Notes: generated by a model from the sequence alone, not told the origin. A stretch of DNA of 64,000 nt from UBA5069 sp964560495 (GCA_964560495.1 CAZLMM010000025.1:1-64000), one strand, 5' to 3'. Positions 43,262 through 54,277 are shown, numbered from the stretch's first letter. Program-made: numbers and translations.

Positions 43262-43443
43262 ATTGAGGAACTGCTAGAAGATGCGCCTCGACCGGTGCGC
43301 CGGTGAAGTTCAGCGCCGAACAAGTCTGCCAAATTGTGGCGGTGGTATGTGAAGCGCCAGAACAGTCTGGGCGACCTATCAGTCAGTGGAGCGCTCGGGA
43401 ACTTGCCGATGAAGTCATCGGCAAAGTTGTACTACATTCCTGA
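43262..43443 (+). pseudogene. IS630-family transposase relic (N-terminal HTH)
   Basis: Frame at 43262 reads IEELLEDAPRP, then a shift leads to GAPVKFSAEQVCQIVAVVCE, APEQSGRPISQWSARELADE and VIGK before a stop at 43441. This matches the helix-turn-helix region of IS630-type transposases (the PISxWSxRELA motif). The catalytic DDE domain is absent and no start codon is present. The relic sits between the TetR promoter and the 3' end of the SRPBCC gene. Confidence 0.75.
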
Positions 43444-44430
43444 AATTCCCGCTTCTTCTGATCGCGCTTTGATTACGTGCAAGACGTGTTCTTGAAAATC
43501 GTTGAGCAGAAAGCGCGTCCACAATGCGCCGTAGCGGTTGAAGCGAGTTGTCAGACGGTGTTCGCTTGTCAGGTGCAGGCGCACCAGATTTCCGGCCAAC
43601 GGCTCAATGACGAAGCGCCCTTTCAACACATCGAAGTACGGTCCGCCAATGCCATTCAGCGGGGCCGGCAGCTGCTCCGGCTCGACGATGTGGATGTCGA
43701 AGCCAAAGCTGCGATAGGGTTGCCATTCGGTCACAGGCTCCGTGAAGGTCAACCCGTTGTCATAACGAGCGCGGCGCACACTGTCGATCCCGTCGCCGTT
43801 CATCTCGGCCTCGACCGGCCACGGAAAGCCGGCCAGGTGATAGAGACGGAATTCCCGTTCGTGTGGCTGGATTTCTGGCACGCGGATCATGTTGCTCCAC
43901 ACCGTTTCGGCGTCGGCGGCAATTGTGATGGAGGTCGTCACCTCCTGGAAGATTGACCCTGCATCGTAACGTTGCTCGATTGGTCCCAGCAACAAGGGCA
44001 ACAACAGGAGCAGACCGAGCAGCGAGATGTTCAGCGGGCCGTCGGATGTCTGACGACGCGATAGAAAACAGACGAGAGCTGCGCCCAACATAGTCATGGG
44101 CAGCACGATGGGCAGGGCCATGGCGATGCAGATCGCCACTTCCCATGCCAGGAGCAACACCACCGTCACCCAAACCAGGCAGGCCAGCGCCGCAATCCCC
44201 AGGGCTGCGCCCCACGAGGAGCGCACCTCTAGCGGCGTAAACCAGACCGCCAACGCGCCCATAGCCAGCGGCGCCAGCGTCAGGAACGCCAGAGACAGGG
44301 CAACGATCAGATTGCTCCCCGGCTCGTTGTTGGTCATGTAACGCAGCAACAGCCCGTAGCCAACAGAGAATGTGATGCTGATCAGGATGCTGGCAGCAAT
44401 CCAGCGTTTGGAGGCAAGTTGCGGAGTCAT
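43432..44430 (-). CDS. Membrane protein with C-terminal SRPBCC (START-like) domain
   Basis: 332 residues. Residues 1-150 carry four to five transmembrane helices (AASILISITFSVGYGLLL, LIVALSLAFLTLAPLAMGAL, ALACLVWVTVVLLLAW, IAMALPIVLPMTMLGAALV, LLGLLLLLPLLLGPI). From about 165, VTTSITIAADAETVWSNMIRV begins a SRPBCC hydrophobic-ligand domain. It likely senses or binds a small hydrophobic molecule; no function is known to me. Its start overlaps the stop of the broken GNAT gene (ATGA), so the two formed an operon. Confidence 0.82.
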   Translation of the reverse strand: MTPQLASKRWIAASILISITFSVGYGLLLRYMTNNEPGSNLIVALSLAFLTLAPLAMGALAVWFTPLEVRSSWGAALGIAALACLVWVTVVLLLAWEVAICIAMALPIVLPMTMLGAALVCFLSRRQTSDGPLNISLLGLLLLLPLLLGPIEQRYDAGSIFQEVTTSITIAADAETVWSNMIRVPEIQPHEREFRLYHLAGFPWPVEAEMNGDGIDSVRRARYDNGLTFTEPVTEWQPYRSFGFDIHIVEPEQLPAPLNGIGGPYFDVLKGRFVIEPLAGNLVRLHLTSEHRLTTRFNRYGALWTRFLLNDFQEHVLHVIKARSEEAGISGM

Positions 44431-45251
44431 TGTTGGCGCGCACTCGCAAGACGCTCAAACATTTCACGGTCGGCTTTCCGCAATAGATCGAGCTGAGCAA
44501 GGAGCTCTTCTCGTTCGGTCGGGGAGATCTTCCCCGTCAGCTCGCCCCATTCCAGCCACTGGAGGACGTGATGATAATAGATGCGCGTCACGATGAGATC
44601 GGGTTCATCCACAAAGCCAAAGCGATAGCACCAGGTGCGGCTCTCCACATTGCCAAGCCAGAAGCGACTCCGCAACACCTGAGCGCCGGTCGCATGGAGG
44701 GCATTTACCGCAGCCGTTGCCAACGCGGCGGCGCCGCCACTCTGGACGCACGAAAAGAAGGTCGAGCAAGGGCAGCTCATCCTGCTGAACGAGAAACGCC
44801 CCGCCGACGATCTTCCGGCTCGCGACCGCCACATGCGAGGCGGGGAGGGAAATCCCACGCTTTCTGGTGAAGTAGTCGCGCAGATTTCTTTTATACTTCG
44901 CTCTGTTTGAAACCAGGAGTTTTTGAACTGTGAAAACTCCTGGTTTCAAAGCAACCGCAGTTTAGCGGCCTCCTTGGTGGCTGTCAATGTCCAGTCGCAG
45001 TAGTCGAAGGCATCCCTGAACGCCTCGAAATAGGCAGGGATGAGCCGACGCATATCAGTCTCGACTACAGGTCTCAGTTGGCAGGGTGCATCCACAAGAG
45101 CGCGGGGCGCTCTTTTCATTCTTGCAATCACGACGCCGGTGTGGCGGGGTGTAATGTGGGCAGTATCGCTCCAATATTCGTATTTCCAGCCGAGTTTCTG
45201 CGGCAGCGCCTTGAACTTGTCAAAGGTCATGGGGATGCGCTGGCTTTTCAT
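44427..45251 (-). pseudogene. GNAT acetyltransferase gene broken by a palindromic element and a frameshift
   Basis: Three frames join into one GNAT protein. The first (from 45230) reads MTFDKFKALPQKLGWKYEYW and continues to WTLTATKEA. After the 71-bp element at 44895-44965 the next frame continues NLRDYFTRKRGISLPASHVA and VRPEW. After a further shift within the ggcggcgccgccgcg run near 44730 the last frame reads ALATAAVNALHATG, NVESRTWCYRFGFVDEPD and so on to 44427. Removing exactly 71 bp rejoins the first two frames (KEADKRNLRDY). The gene is therefore inactivated by an insertion plus an indel. A sequencing error could explain the second shift but not the insertion. Confidence 0.85.
44895..44965. 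repeat. 71-bp dispersed palindromic element, copy 2, inserted in a GNAT gene
   Basis: Near-identical to 14389-14459. Perfect inverted repeat gaaaccaggagtttt (44909-44923) and aaaactcctggtttc (44933-44947) around tgaactgtg. Its excision restores the GNAT reading frame, so it arrived after the gene was functional. Confidence 0.9.
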
Positions 45252-45260
45252 CGGAGAAGA

Positions 45261-46055
45261 TCAGCTCAGCCAGCGTTTGCGCCGACGATAATGTTTGACT
45301 TCGCGATAGGATTTGCGTTGCCCCACTGCGGTGAGACCCAGGTAGAACTCGCGCACGTCAGCGTTTTCGCGCAGGTCGTCCGGCGCGCCTTCCAACACAA
45401 TGCGCCCGCTCTCCATGATGTAAGCGTGGTCGGCGATGCTCAGGGCCAGGCGTGCGTTCTGCTCTACCAATAGGATGGTGGTCTGGCGTTCGGTGTTGAT
45501 GCGCTGGATGGTCTGGAAGATCTCCCGCACCAGAAGCGGCGCCAGTCCCAGGCTCGGCTCGTCCAGCAGCATGAGCCGGGGCTTCGCCATGAGCGCTCGC
45601 CCGATGGCGAGCATCTGCTGTTCGCCGCCGCTCAGGTAGCCTGCGGTCTGCGAGCGCCGCTCGCGCAGGCGGGGAAAAAGACCATAGACGCCCTCCATAT
45701 CAACGGACAGATTGCGCCGGTCGCTGCGCGTATAACCGCCGGCGCGCAGATTCTCCTCCACGGTCAGATGCTCAAAGACGCGGCGGCCCTCCATGACCTG
45801 GAAGACGCCGCGACGCACGATCTCCTCCGGCGCCAGCCGGTCGATGCGCTGCCCATCGAACTCGATGGAGCCATCGGTCACTTCGCCGTTTTCTGGCTTG
45901 AGCAAGCCAGAGATGGCCTTGAGCGTCGTCGTCTTGCCCGCGCCGTTGGCGCCCAGCAGCGCCACGATTTTGCCTTCGGGCACGCTGAGCGACATCCCCT
46001 TGATCACAAGGATCACATCGTTGTAAATGACTTCAATGTTGTTGAGGGTAAGCAT
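45261..46055 (-). CDS. livF: Branched-chain-type ABC transporter ATPase (LivF)
   Basis: 264 residues. Walker A LLGANGAGKTTTL (about 35-47), signature LSGGEQQMLAIGRAL, Walker B RLMLLDEPSLGLAP, H-loop region TTILLVEQNA. The YNDVILVIKGMSL start and the length fit LivF rather than LivG. ATG 46055 (MLTLNNIEV) was chosen; a GTG at 46082 would add nine residues. It is the last gene of the transporter operon. Confidence 0.92.
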   Translation of the reverse strand: MLTLNNIEVIYNDVILVIKGMSLSVPEGKIVALLGANGAGKTTTLKAISGLLKPENGEVTDGSIEFDGQRIDRLAPEEIVRRGVFQVMEGRRVFEHLTVEENLRAGGYTRSDRRNLSVDMEGVYGLFPRLRERRSQTAGYLSGGEQQMLAIGRALMAKPRLMLLDEPSLGLAPLLVREIFQTIQRINTERQTTILLVEQNARLALSIADHAYIMESGRIVLEGAPDDLRENADVREFYLGLTAVGQRKSYREVKHYRRRKRWLS

Positions 46056-46112
46056 GATCGGCAGCCGCGTGTGTTTGGCCACATGAAACTGGGTAGTAAG
46101 GTTTTGAGGAAG

Positions 46113-46159
46113 TGAGGTTTTGGGGGCGCAGGCAAAGATAGCCTATCCCCAAAACCTCA
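46113..46159 (-). repeat. Inverted repeat between livJ and livF
   Basis: TGAGGTTTTGGGG (46113-46125) and CCCCAAAACCTCA (46147-46159), a perfect 13-bp stem with a 21-nt loop. It separates the abundant binding protein from the ATPase in the operon and may protect the livJ message, as intercistronic palindromes often do. Related sequence (gaccTCACAACCCCCAAAACC) occurs near 4497-4517. Confidence 0.65.
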
Positions 46160-46194
46160 AGACCCTATAAACCTCGGGACCCCAACCTCGACAA

Positions 46195-47454
46195 CTACTC
46201 TACGCTTAGGTAATCCGTGAGCTGCTGCCAGACACCATCCTTCACCACGAAGAGGCGCAACGAACGCTGGCCGCGGTGATCTTCCGCCGTGAAAGTGAGC
46301 GGCCCAGACATGCCGCCCGTATCCCAGTTTTCGATGCTTTCCAACGCAGCCTTGATATTTGGTCCAGTCAACTCCTGGCCAGCGTCCAGGGCGCGCTTGA
46401 TGCCTTCCACCATGATCTTGGCGAACCACCAACCCTGGGAGTAGGTAGAGATCTTCTGGCTCAGGTCAATGCCGTTGGCCGCAGCGAATTCCTTGATGTC
46501 GGCCATCCCAGGCGCATCGACGCTGAGAGGTGTGTAGGGCATGGCGCCAATGACGCCTTCGGCGTTGCCCTCGGCCAGCCGCACCAGCAGCTCGTTGGCG
46601 CAATAGTTGAGGCAGAGCACCTGCACATCGTCCATGCCTAGCGCAGCCTTGTTCTTCAGCAGCAACGCGGCCGGGCTAGAGACATTCTGGATGGCGATGT
46701 GAGTGGCGCCGAAATCCTTGGCCTGGGTCAGCTCGGGCGTCAGGTCGGTGGCGCCGCGCGGCATGGGGATTGCCTTGATCTCGGCGCCGGTGGCTGCAGC
46801 GAATTCCTCTGCGGCTGGCAAGGGCGATTGACCGAAGGGACTGTCGTTGTGCAAGATGGCGATTTTGGGCAACCCTTCCTTCCCTTCCGCTTGCCACTGC
46901 TCCAGGGCATAGTTCAACAGGATCGTCATCTGATCTGAGTAGGTGGCGCCGGCCAGGAAGTTGTAGGGAGTCTCCGCCGGGTTTGCCAAGTTGGCCGAAT
47001 AGGAGGCCGAGAGGAAGGGCACCTCGTCTTCGGTGATGCGTCCGCGCAGGGCTTCGGTGTCGCCGGTGCCCCAACCCATAAAGACCACTGCGCCATCCTC
47101 AACGAACTGAGTGTAGAGCTGTTCAGCCACATCCACCTTGTAGCTGTAGTCCTGGCCCAACAGTTCGATGGGACGGCCATTGACGCCGCCCTTGGAGTTG
47201 ACGTACTTCACATAGTCCTGGATGCCGGCTGCGCCATCCACGCCGATGTCAGAGGTGGGCCCGGTCAGGTCAAAGATGGCGCCCATCTTGATTGGTTCTC
47301 CCGCGGCTGCGGATTCTGTCTCTGCGGCTGCCTCTGTGGGCGCGGCAGCCTCCCCCTGGGGCGCGGCCACCGGCGCAGCGCACGCCGCCAGCACGAGTGC
47401 GACGATGGCGATCAACGCCAGCCAGATGTAGAAACTTCTTGCTTGCTTTCTCAT
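46195..47454 (-). CDS. livJ: Branched-chain-type ABC transporter substrate-binding lipoprotein
   Basis: 419 residues. Lipobox VLAAC with lipidated Cys25, then an Ala/Glu-rich linker. The periplasmic-binding-protein type 1 fold begins IKMGAIFDLTGPTSDIG, with GGVNGRPIELLGQDYSYKVD and later LTGPNIKAALESIENWDTGG typical of the LivJ group. The ligand may be an amino acid, but the acyl-CoA synthetase in the operon favours an organic or aromatic acid; this is inference. Confidence 0.92.
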   Translation of the reverse strand: MRKQARSFYIWLALIAIVALVLAACAAPVAAPQGEAAAPTEAAAETESAAAGEPIKMGAIFDLTGPTSDIGVDGAAGIQDYVKYVNSKGGVNGRPIELLGQDYSYKVDVAEQLYTQFVEDGAVVFMGWGTGDTEALRGRITEDEVPFLSASYSANLANPAETPYNFLAGATYSDQMTILLNYALEQWQAEGKEGLPKIAILHNDSPFGQSPLPAAEEFAAATGAEIKAIPMPRGATDLTPELTQAKDFGATHIAIQNVSSPAALLLKNKAALGMDDVQVLCLNYCANELLVRLAEGNAEGVIGAMPYTPLSVDAPGMADIKEFAAANGIDLSQKISTYSQGWWFAKIMVEGIKRALDAGQELTGPNIKAALESIENWDTGGMSGPLTFTAEDHRGQRSLRLFVVKDGVWQQLTDYLSVE

Positions 47455-47490
47455 TTGAGTGATCCTCCTGTACTTGAACTTTATGACCCA

Positions 47491-48543
47491 TCAATACGAA
47501 AAAGGCCACAAACGGAAGTAGTTCTTCACGTCGGCCCAGAGCTTGGCAATGCCTTGTGGTTCCAAAATGAGAAACAGGATGATCGCCAGGCCAAAAACGC
47601 CCAACTGCACCTGGGGGATCAGATTGACCATGCCAGGAAATACAGCGCCCAAGGACATGCCCAGGTTGCTGAGCAGCGCCGGCAGCAGCACAATGAAGAT
47701 AGCGCCGTAAATGGAGCCGGAGACGCTGCCCAGCCCGCCGATGATGATCATGGCAAGATAGGTGACCGATGTCTCGATGGTGAAACGCTCCCAGGTGACG
47801 ATCTCACGGTAGTGCGCCAGGAGTGCGCCCGCCAGACCAGCAATGAATGACGATGTGGCAAAAGCCAACACTTTGTAGCGAAAAACGTCGACGCCCATGA
47901 CCTGCGCGGCGATATCTTGGTCGCGGATGGCAACGAAGGCCCGCCCCACCCGCGTGCGAAAGAGGTTCACAGCGAAGAGCGTCGTCAGGATGGCGACGCC
48001 GACAATGATCCAATACCAGTTGAAGTCGGCGCCGCGACCATTCAGGTTGTAACCAAAGAGATAAGAGTCGGGCGTCACCAGCGCCTCGGTGCCGCCCGTC
48101 ACTGCCTGCCAGTTGGTGATCACCCAAAGAATGATCTCCTGGGCAGCCAGGGTGGCGATGGCGAGATACAGCCCCTTCAAGCGCAGGGATGGCACGCCAA
48201 AGAGCGCGCCCACCAGGGCAGTCATCATGGCGGCCAGGGGAATGGTGAGATAGAAGGGCAAGCCGGCGCGCCCGGCCAGGATCGCAGCGGTGTATGCGCC
48301 CACCGCCATGAACGCGCCTTGCCCCAGGGAAATCTGACCCGTGTAGCCAACCAGGATGTTCAGCCCGATGGCGCCGATGGACGCGATGGCGATCTGGTTG
48401 CCCAACGTCAGCCAGTAGCGGTTGGCGACGAAGGGGAAAACCAGCAAAAAGATGATGACGATCGCCAGCCGAATTTTCTGCGCCGGCGTGCGCCGCAAGC
48501 GCATGTCATCTTTGTAGTTGGTGAAGAAGATTCCGCTTTGCAT
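47491..48543 (-). CDS. livM: Branched-chain-type ABC transporter permease (LivM)
   Basis: 350 residues with about ten hydrophobic helices. Hallmarks: LNILVGYTGQISLGQGAFMAVGAY (core GYTGQISLGQGAFM), PSLRLKGLYLAIATLAAQEI and RVGRAFVAIRDQDIAAQVMG, the coupling-helix region. ATG 48543 or the internal ATG at 48504 could be the start. It lies between livH and livJ in the operon. Confidence 0.93.
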   Translation of the reverse strand: MQSGIFFTNYKDDMRLRRTPAQKIRLAIVIIFLLVFPFVANRYWLTLGNQIAIASIGAIGLNILVGYTGQISLGQGAFMAVGAYTAAILAGRAGLPFYLTIPLAAMMTALVGALFGVPSLRLKGLYLAIATLAAQEIILWVITNWQAVTGGTEALVTPDSYLFGYNLNGRGADFNWYWIIVGVAILTTLFAVNLFRTRVGRAFVAIRDQDIAAQVMGVDVFRYKVLAFATSSFIAGLAGALLAHYREIVTWERFTIETSVTYLAMIIIGGLGSVSGSIYGAIFIVLLPALLSNLGMSLGAVFPGMVNLIPQVQLGVFGLAIILFLILEPQGIAKLWADVKNYFRLWPFSY

Positions 48544-48611
48544 CAGATTCTTGACAGGATGGCAGGATGAACAGGATAGGGGATCTCCTGTTCTCTTTCA
48601 AGGAAAATCAG

Positions 48612-49484
48612 TCACACGCGCTCGATGATCTTTTGTCCAAACAAACCATAGGGCCGCACCATCAACACCACGAGCAGCACGATGAAGGGGATCACCTGGT
48701 TCAGCCCATAGCCGATGTAGCCGCCCGTGTACGCTTCCAGCAGCCCGATGGCGACGCCGCCCACGATGGCGCCCGGGATCGAGTCGAGACCGCCCAGAAT
48801 GACCGCCGGGAAGACCCGCAACCCCACGAACGCGATGTTGCCGCTGACACCGATGATGTTCGCCAGCAGGATGCCGGCAACGGTCGCCGTCGCCGCCGAA
48901 ATGGACCAGGCCAGCCCAAAAATGTGCTTGACGCTGATGCCCACGCTCAGGGCCGCCTGTTGATCGTCAGCCACGGCGCGCATGGCGATGCCCTCCGACG
49001 AACGGCGAAAAAAGAGGGTGAACAGCCCCAAGAGCCCCATAGCCAGCACGATGGCCCAGATCTGATTGACGCTGATCACCGCGCCGGCGACGGTGATGGT
49101 CGTGCTGGGAATGAAGGCCGGGAAAGAATAGGGCACGGTGCCCCAGATGATATTGACCACTGCACGGATGATGCTCGCCAGGCCCACCGTCGCCATGATG
49201 ACCGAGATGATCGGTTCGCCGATGAGCGGTCGCAGCACCGCGCGCTCGATGAGCAGCGCGACGAGCACCGCCACGGCCAGGGCAGCCGTGACGCCCAGGG
49301 GCCATGCCCACCCCAACTGGCCGATGAAGAAATAGGCCACATACGCGCCCAAGAGCATCAGCTCGCCCTGGGCGAAGTTGATCACGTCGCTGGATTTGTA
49401 GATCAGCACAAAGCCCAAAGCCACCAACGCATAGATTGCGCCGTTTGTCAGACCAGCGATGGTCAATTGGAGGAATTGGTCCAT
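48612..49484 (-). CDS. livH: Branched-chain-type ABC transporter permease (LivH)
   Basis: 290 residues, polytopic. LivH motifs: LTIAGLTNGAIYALVALGFVL and YKSSDVINFAQGELMLLGAY, then RRSSEGIAMRAVADDQQAAL (coupling segment) and GLDSIPGAIVGGVAIGLLEA. It starts 18 nt after the acyl-CoA synthetase stop, supporting cotranscription; the gap holds a catttaccatttaccattt run. Confidence 0.94.
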   Translation of the reverse strand: MDQFLQLTIAGLTNGAIYALVALGFVLIYKSSDVINFAQGELMLLGAYVAYFFIGQLGWAWPLGVTAALAVAVLVALLIERAVLRPLIGEPIISVIMATVGLASIIRAVVNIIWGTVPYSFPAFIPSTTITVAGAVISVNQIWAIVLAMGLLGLFTLFFRRSSEGIAMRAVADDQQAALSVGISVKHIFGLAWSISAATATVAGILLANIIGVSGNIAFVGLRVFPAVILGGLDSIPGAIVGGVAIGLLEAYTGGYIGYGLNQVIPFIVLLVVLMVRPYGLFGQKIIERV

Positions 49485-49502
49485 GATTCAATCACTAACC
49501 AT

Positions 49503-51416
49503 TTACCATTTACCATTTCCAGACCCATCAACCTCAGCAACCCGCAGCCTCGTCTGGATCGTCGCAGTGCTGCCGTCCTGATAGGTGATGGCGGTCTCCA
49601 CCGCCAGGAAGTCCGCGTCCCCGTAGAGCGCCTCAACGATGTGAGAGTAGCGGTGAGTCACAAAACGACGCCGCACCTTGCGCGTGCGGGTCAGCTCAGC
49701 GTCATCTGCGTCTAGCTCCTTGTGGAGCAGCAGGAAGCGACGGATGCGCGCCGACGGCGGCAAGTCGGCGTTGGTGCGCTCCACATCGCGACGCACCAGC
49801 TCATAGACTTCCGGCTTCTGGGCCAAATCAGTGTAGGTGGTGTAGCCCAGACGGTTGTTCTCGGCCCATTTGCCCACGCTCCCAAAGTCAATGTTGATCA
49901 TGGCTGTGACGAAAGGATAGTCGCCGCCAAAGACCACCGCCTCACGGATATACGGGCTGAACTTGAGCTTGTTCTCGATAAACTGAGGGCTGAACTTCGT
50001 TCCGTCGGGCAGCGACATGACGTCTTTGGCGCGGTCGATGACGATGAGATGTCCTGACTCGTCGAAGTAGCCGGCGTCGCCTGTGTGCAGCCAGCCATCC
50101 CAGAGCGCCTCCTGGGTGGCCTCTGGGTTCTTGTAATAGCCGTGAAAGACAGCGGTGTTCTTGACCAGGATTTCCCCGCTGTCGGCGATTTTCACTTCGG
50201 TGCCGGGCAGAGGCGGACCCACGGTCTGAAACTTGATGTCGCCGTCGTGATGGATGGCCGAGAGGCCGCTGGATTCTGTCTGGCCGTAGACTTGCTTCAG
50301 GTTGACGCCCAGCGCGTGATAGAAGCGGAAGACATCCGGCCCCAAAGCCGCGCCGCCAGTATAGCAGCGTTCCACGTGGCGTAGCCCCAGATGGTCCCGC
50401 AGCATCTGGAAGACCGTCGCCTGAGCCAGCCAGGCTTTGACCCGCAATCCCCAAGATGGCTTCTCCTTGCGAAAGGACGCATCGGCCATTTTGTAGCCAT
50501 TGGCTAGCGCCCAGTTGAACATCACTCGTTTGAGCCGCGATGCATCTTCCATCTTTACTTGCACGCCCGAAAGCATATTCTCCCAGATGCGGGGCGGCGC
50601 AAAGATGATATCGGGGCCGATTTCGCAGATGTTCTCCTGCACCGTCTCTGGCTCTTCGGGAAAGTTGAGGATAAAACCGGCGTAGAGACCGCAGGAGACC
50701 GAAATCATCTGCTCGCCGATCCAGGCCAGGGGCAGGAAGCTCACGAAGTCGGCGTCGGCGCTGATGGGGTCCACCTGCATCAAGTTGGCTGCCTGGCTCA
50801 ACATGTTGGCGTGGCTGAGCATGGCGATCTTGGGCCGCGAGGTGGTGCCCGATGTGGCGGCCAATACGGCGATGTCGTCGCCGCGGCCACGGGCGACCAT
50901 CTCCTCGAAACAGCCTGGATGTTGGCTCTCATAGGCCCGGCCTAACTCCTCCACCACCGGCAAACCCATGAGGATGGATTCGTCATAGCTGCGCAGGCCG
51001 CGCGGGTCGTGGTAGATGATCTTGCGCACGCGCGGCAGGCGGTCGATCACCGCCAGCGCTTTGTCCACCTGTTCTTGATCCTCCACCACCAGGAACGACG
51101 CATCACCATAGTCCGCGATGTAACAAACTTCCTCTGGATTGGAGTCCTGGTAGATGCCCAGGCTGGCCGCTCCGGCGCTCTGCGCCGCCAGTTCGGCGTA
51201 GAGCCATTCCGGGCGGTTGTCGCCGATGACGCCCACCGATTCGCCGGGCTGCAAACCCAGGCTCACCAGCCCCAGAGAGAAATATCTCACGTGTTCCAGA
51301 TATTCCGCCCAAGAGAGCGCCTGCCACACGCCAAATTCTTTTTCACGCAGCGCGGTCTTCCTGTGGCCGTACTGATGCGCTTTTTCCAGCAGGTGTTGTG
51401 GGAATGTCTCAGCCAT
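49503..51416 (-). CDS. Long-chain acyl-CoA synthetase (AMP-binding)
   Basis: 637 residues, ANL superfamily. The P-loop-like A3 motif is LAATSGTTSRPKIAML, and the A5 motif is VYGQTESSGLS. Later motifs are GEILVKNTAVFHGYYKNPE, LHTGDAGYFDESGHLIVIDR and DVMSLPDGTKFSPQFIENKL. The activating lysine would be in the DxKFSPQ-type C-terminal region, as in the long-chain or bacterial FadD15-like group. It activates a carboxylic acid to its CoA thioester. Its place inside a LivFGHMJ-type operon suggests capture of the imported acid by thioesterification. Confidence 0.93.
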   Translation of the reverse strand: MAETFPQHLLEKAHQYGHRKTALREKEFGVWQALSWAEYLEHVRYFSLGLVSLGLQPGESVGVIGDNRPEWLYAELAAQSAGAASLGIYQDSNPEEVCYIADYGDASFLVVEDQEQVDKALAVIDRLPRVRKIIYHDPRGLRSYDESILMGLPVVEELGRAYESQHPGCFEEMVARGRGDDIAVLAATSGTTSRPKIAMLSHANMLSQAANLMQVDPISADADFVSFLPLAWIGEQMISVSCGLYAGFILNFPEEPETVQENICEIGPDIIFAPPRIWENMLSGVQVKMEDASRLKRVMFNWALANGYKMADASFRKEKPSWGLRVKAWLAQATVFQMLRDHLGLRHVERCYTGGAALGPDVFRFYHALGVNLKQVYGQTESSGLSAIHHDGDIKFQTVGPPLPGTEVKIADSGEILVKNTAVFHGYYKNPEATQEALWDGWLHTGDAGYFDESGHLIVIDRAKDVMSLPDGTKFSPQFIENKLKFSPYIREAVVFGGDYPFVTAMINIDFGSVGKWAENNRLGYTTYTDLAQKPEVYELVRRDVERTNADLPPSARIRRFLLLHKELDADDAELTRTRKVRRRFVTHRYSHIVEALYGDADFLAVETAITYQDGSTATIQTRLRVAEVDGSGNGKW

Positions 51417-51486
51417 CAGAGGTTGCTGTTGTTTTTTTCAAGAGCCATGTCCAGCGCGCACGCCCACGTGCGCATCATCGAATTTT

Positions 51487-52320
51487 TCATTTCCCTTCGC
51501 CCAAATAGGCTGCAATGACATCGGGATTGGCGCTCACTTCATCGGGCGCTCCCTCGGCGATCTTTGCACCGAAATTGAGCACCACCACCCGGTCGGAAAT
51601 GTCCATCACCACGCCCATATCATGTTCGATGAGCACAATCGTGATGCCCTTCTCCTCGTTCGCATCGAGGATGAAGCGCGCCATATCTTCCTTTTCCTCC
51701 ACATTCATGCCAGCCATCGGTTCATCCAGCAAGAGCAGTTGTGGGTTGAGCGCCAAAGCTCGCCCCAATTCCACCCGCTTTTGCAGGCCATAGGGCAGGC
51801 TGCCCACCGGTTTGTGGCGCACGGCTTGAATTTCCAAGAAATCAATGATCTCTTCGACTACAGCCCGATGGGTGATCTCCTCGCGCTGGGCGCGCCCCCA
51901 AAAGAGGCCGCAATCGAGTAGGTTGCTACGCATGTGGGTGTGGCGACCCGACATGATGTTGTCCAACACAGTCATATGGCGAAATAGTTCGATGTTCTGG
52001 AAGCTGCGTGCGATGCCCAGACGGGCGATACGATCCGGTCGCGTCTGGATGATGTCGCGACCCGTCACGTCGTCCGGGGCAGCGAAGAAGCGAATACTGC
52101 CCTGTTGCGGTTTGTACAACCCAGAGATGCAGTTAAGCAGGCTGGTTTTGCCTGCGCCGTTTGGCCCAATGATGGCGAGGATTTCACCCTGGCGCGCTTC
52201 CAGGGAAACATTGTTGACGGCCAGCACGCCGCCAAAGCGCAGAACGATTGCCTCAACGAAGAGCTGGCGTGCGCCCGACGCAAGTTTGATATTCGGATGC
52301 AGTGACGTTGAGTGAGCCAT
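51487..52320 (-). CDS. livG: Branched-chain-type ABC transporter ATPase (LivG)
   Basis: 277 residues. Walker A IIGPNGAGKTSLLNC, Q-loop region RSFQNIELFRHMTVLDNIM, signature LPYGLQKRVELGRAL (the degenerate form common in LivG), Walker B LLLLDEPMAGMN, then EHDMGVVMDISDRVVVLNFG. The N-terminal extension (MAHSTSLHPNIKLASGARQ) precedes the fold. ATG 52320 was chosen; the frame is open to 52533 but that part lacks family similarity. It is the first gene of the operon, with a roughly 215-nt leader from the promoter at 52543-52571. Confidence 0.92.
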   Translation of the reverse strand: MAHSTSLHPNIKLASGARQLFVEAIVLRFGGVLAVNNVSLEARQGEILAIIGPNGAGKTSLLNCISGLYKPQQGSIRFFAAPDDVTGRDIIQTRPDRIARLGIARSFQNIELFRHMTVLDNIMSGRHTHMRSNLLDCGLFWGRAQREEITHRAVVEEIIDFLEIQAVRHKPVGSLPYGLQKRVELGRALALNPQLLLLDEPMAGMNVEEKEDMARFILDANEEKGITIVLIEHDMGVVMDISDRVVVLNFGAKIAEGAPDEVSANPDVIAAYLGEGK

Positions 52321-52542
52321 AACCACGTTGGAAAAGGCGATATGACAGCAACGCCGCCAGGCAATGAATGACGACCGACTCGCCGGAGTGCGGCGGGTCA
52401 CGCGCCGCTTCCTGCCAAATAACAGGAAACCGCTCAGTATGCCCGCCGTCGATTGCTGGAATTGAATGTCTTCTTGAAACCGGGTAAGCTGAAGAAATCG
52501 TGCCTTGAGCGGCCCCCCTGAGTTCCGTCTCAAAGCATGGCA

Positions 52543-52571
52543 ATCATACAGTCAGGCAACGGCTTTGTCAA
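52543..52571 (-). promoter_or_regulatory. Promoter of the Liv-type operon
   Basis: Minus strand: TTGACA (52566-52571), 17-nt spacer, TATGAT (52543-52548). The expected start is near 52536, leaving about 215 nt of leader before livG ATG 52320. The 52321-52637 gap also contains a GC-rich hairpin near 52375-52400 (cgactcgccgg/gcggcgggtc-type pairing), but no gene. Confidence 0.8.
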
Positions 52572-52637
52572 CTGGCACAAATGCAGTGGGTGTATTTCAA
52601 AAAATGAAACGACACGACACCATAGAAAGGTGAAATC

Positions 52638-54242
<1,605 letters not shown>

Positions 54243-54277
54243 GAGGCGATCAAGACGCCTGGTAAAAGGTTGTGGGT

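Noticed and set aside
47443..49715. Plus-strand His/Asp/Gln-rich frames opposite livJ, livM and livH
   Set aside because: Composition typical of antisense to hydrophobic membrane proteins; the minus-strand permeases are unambiguous.
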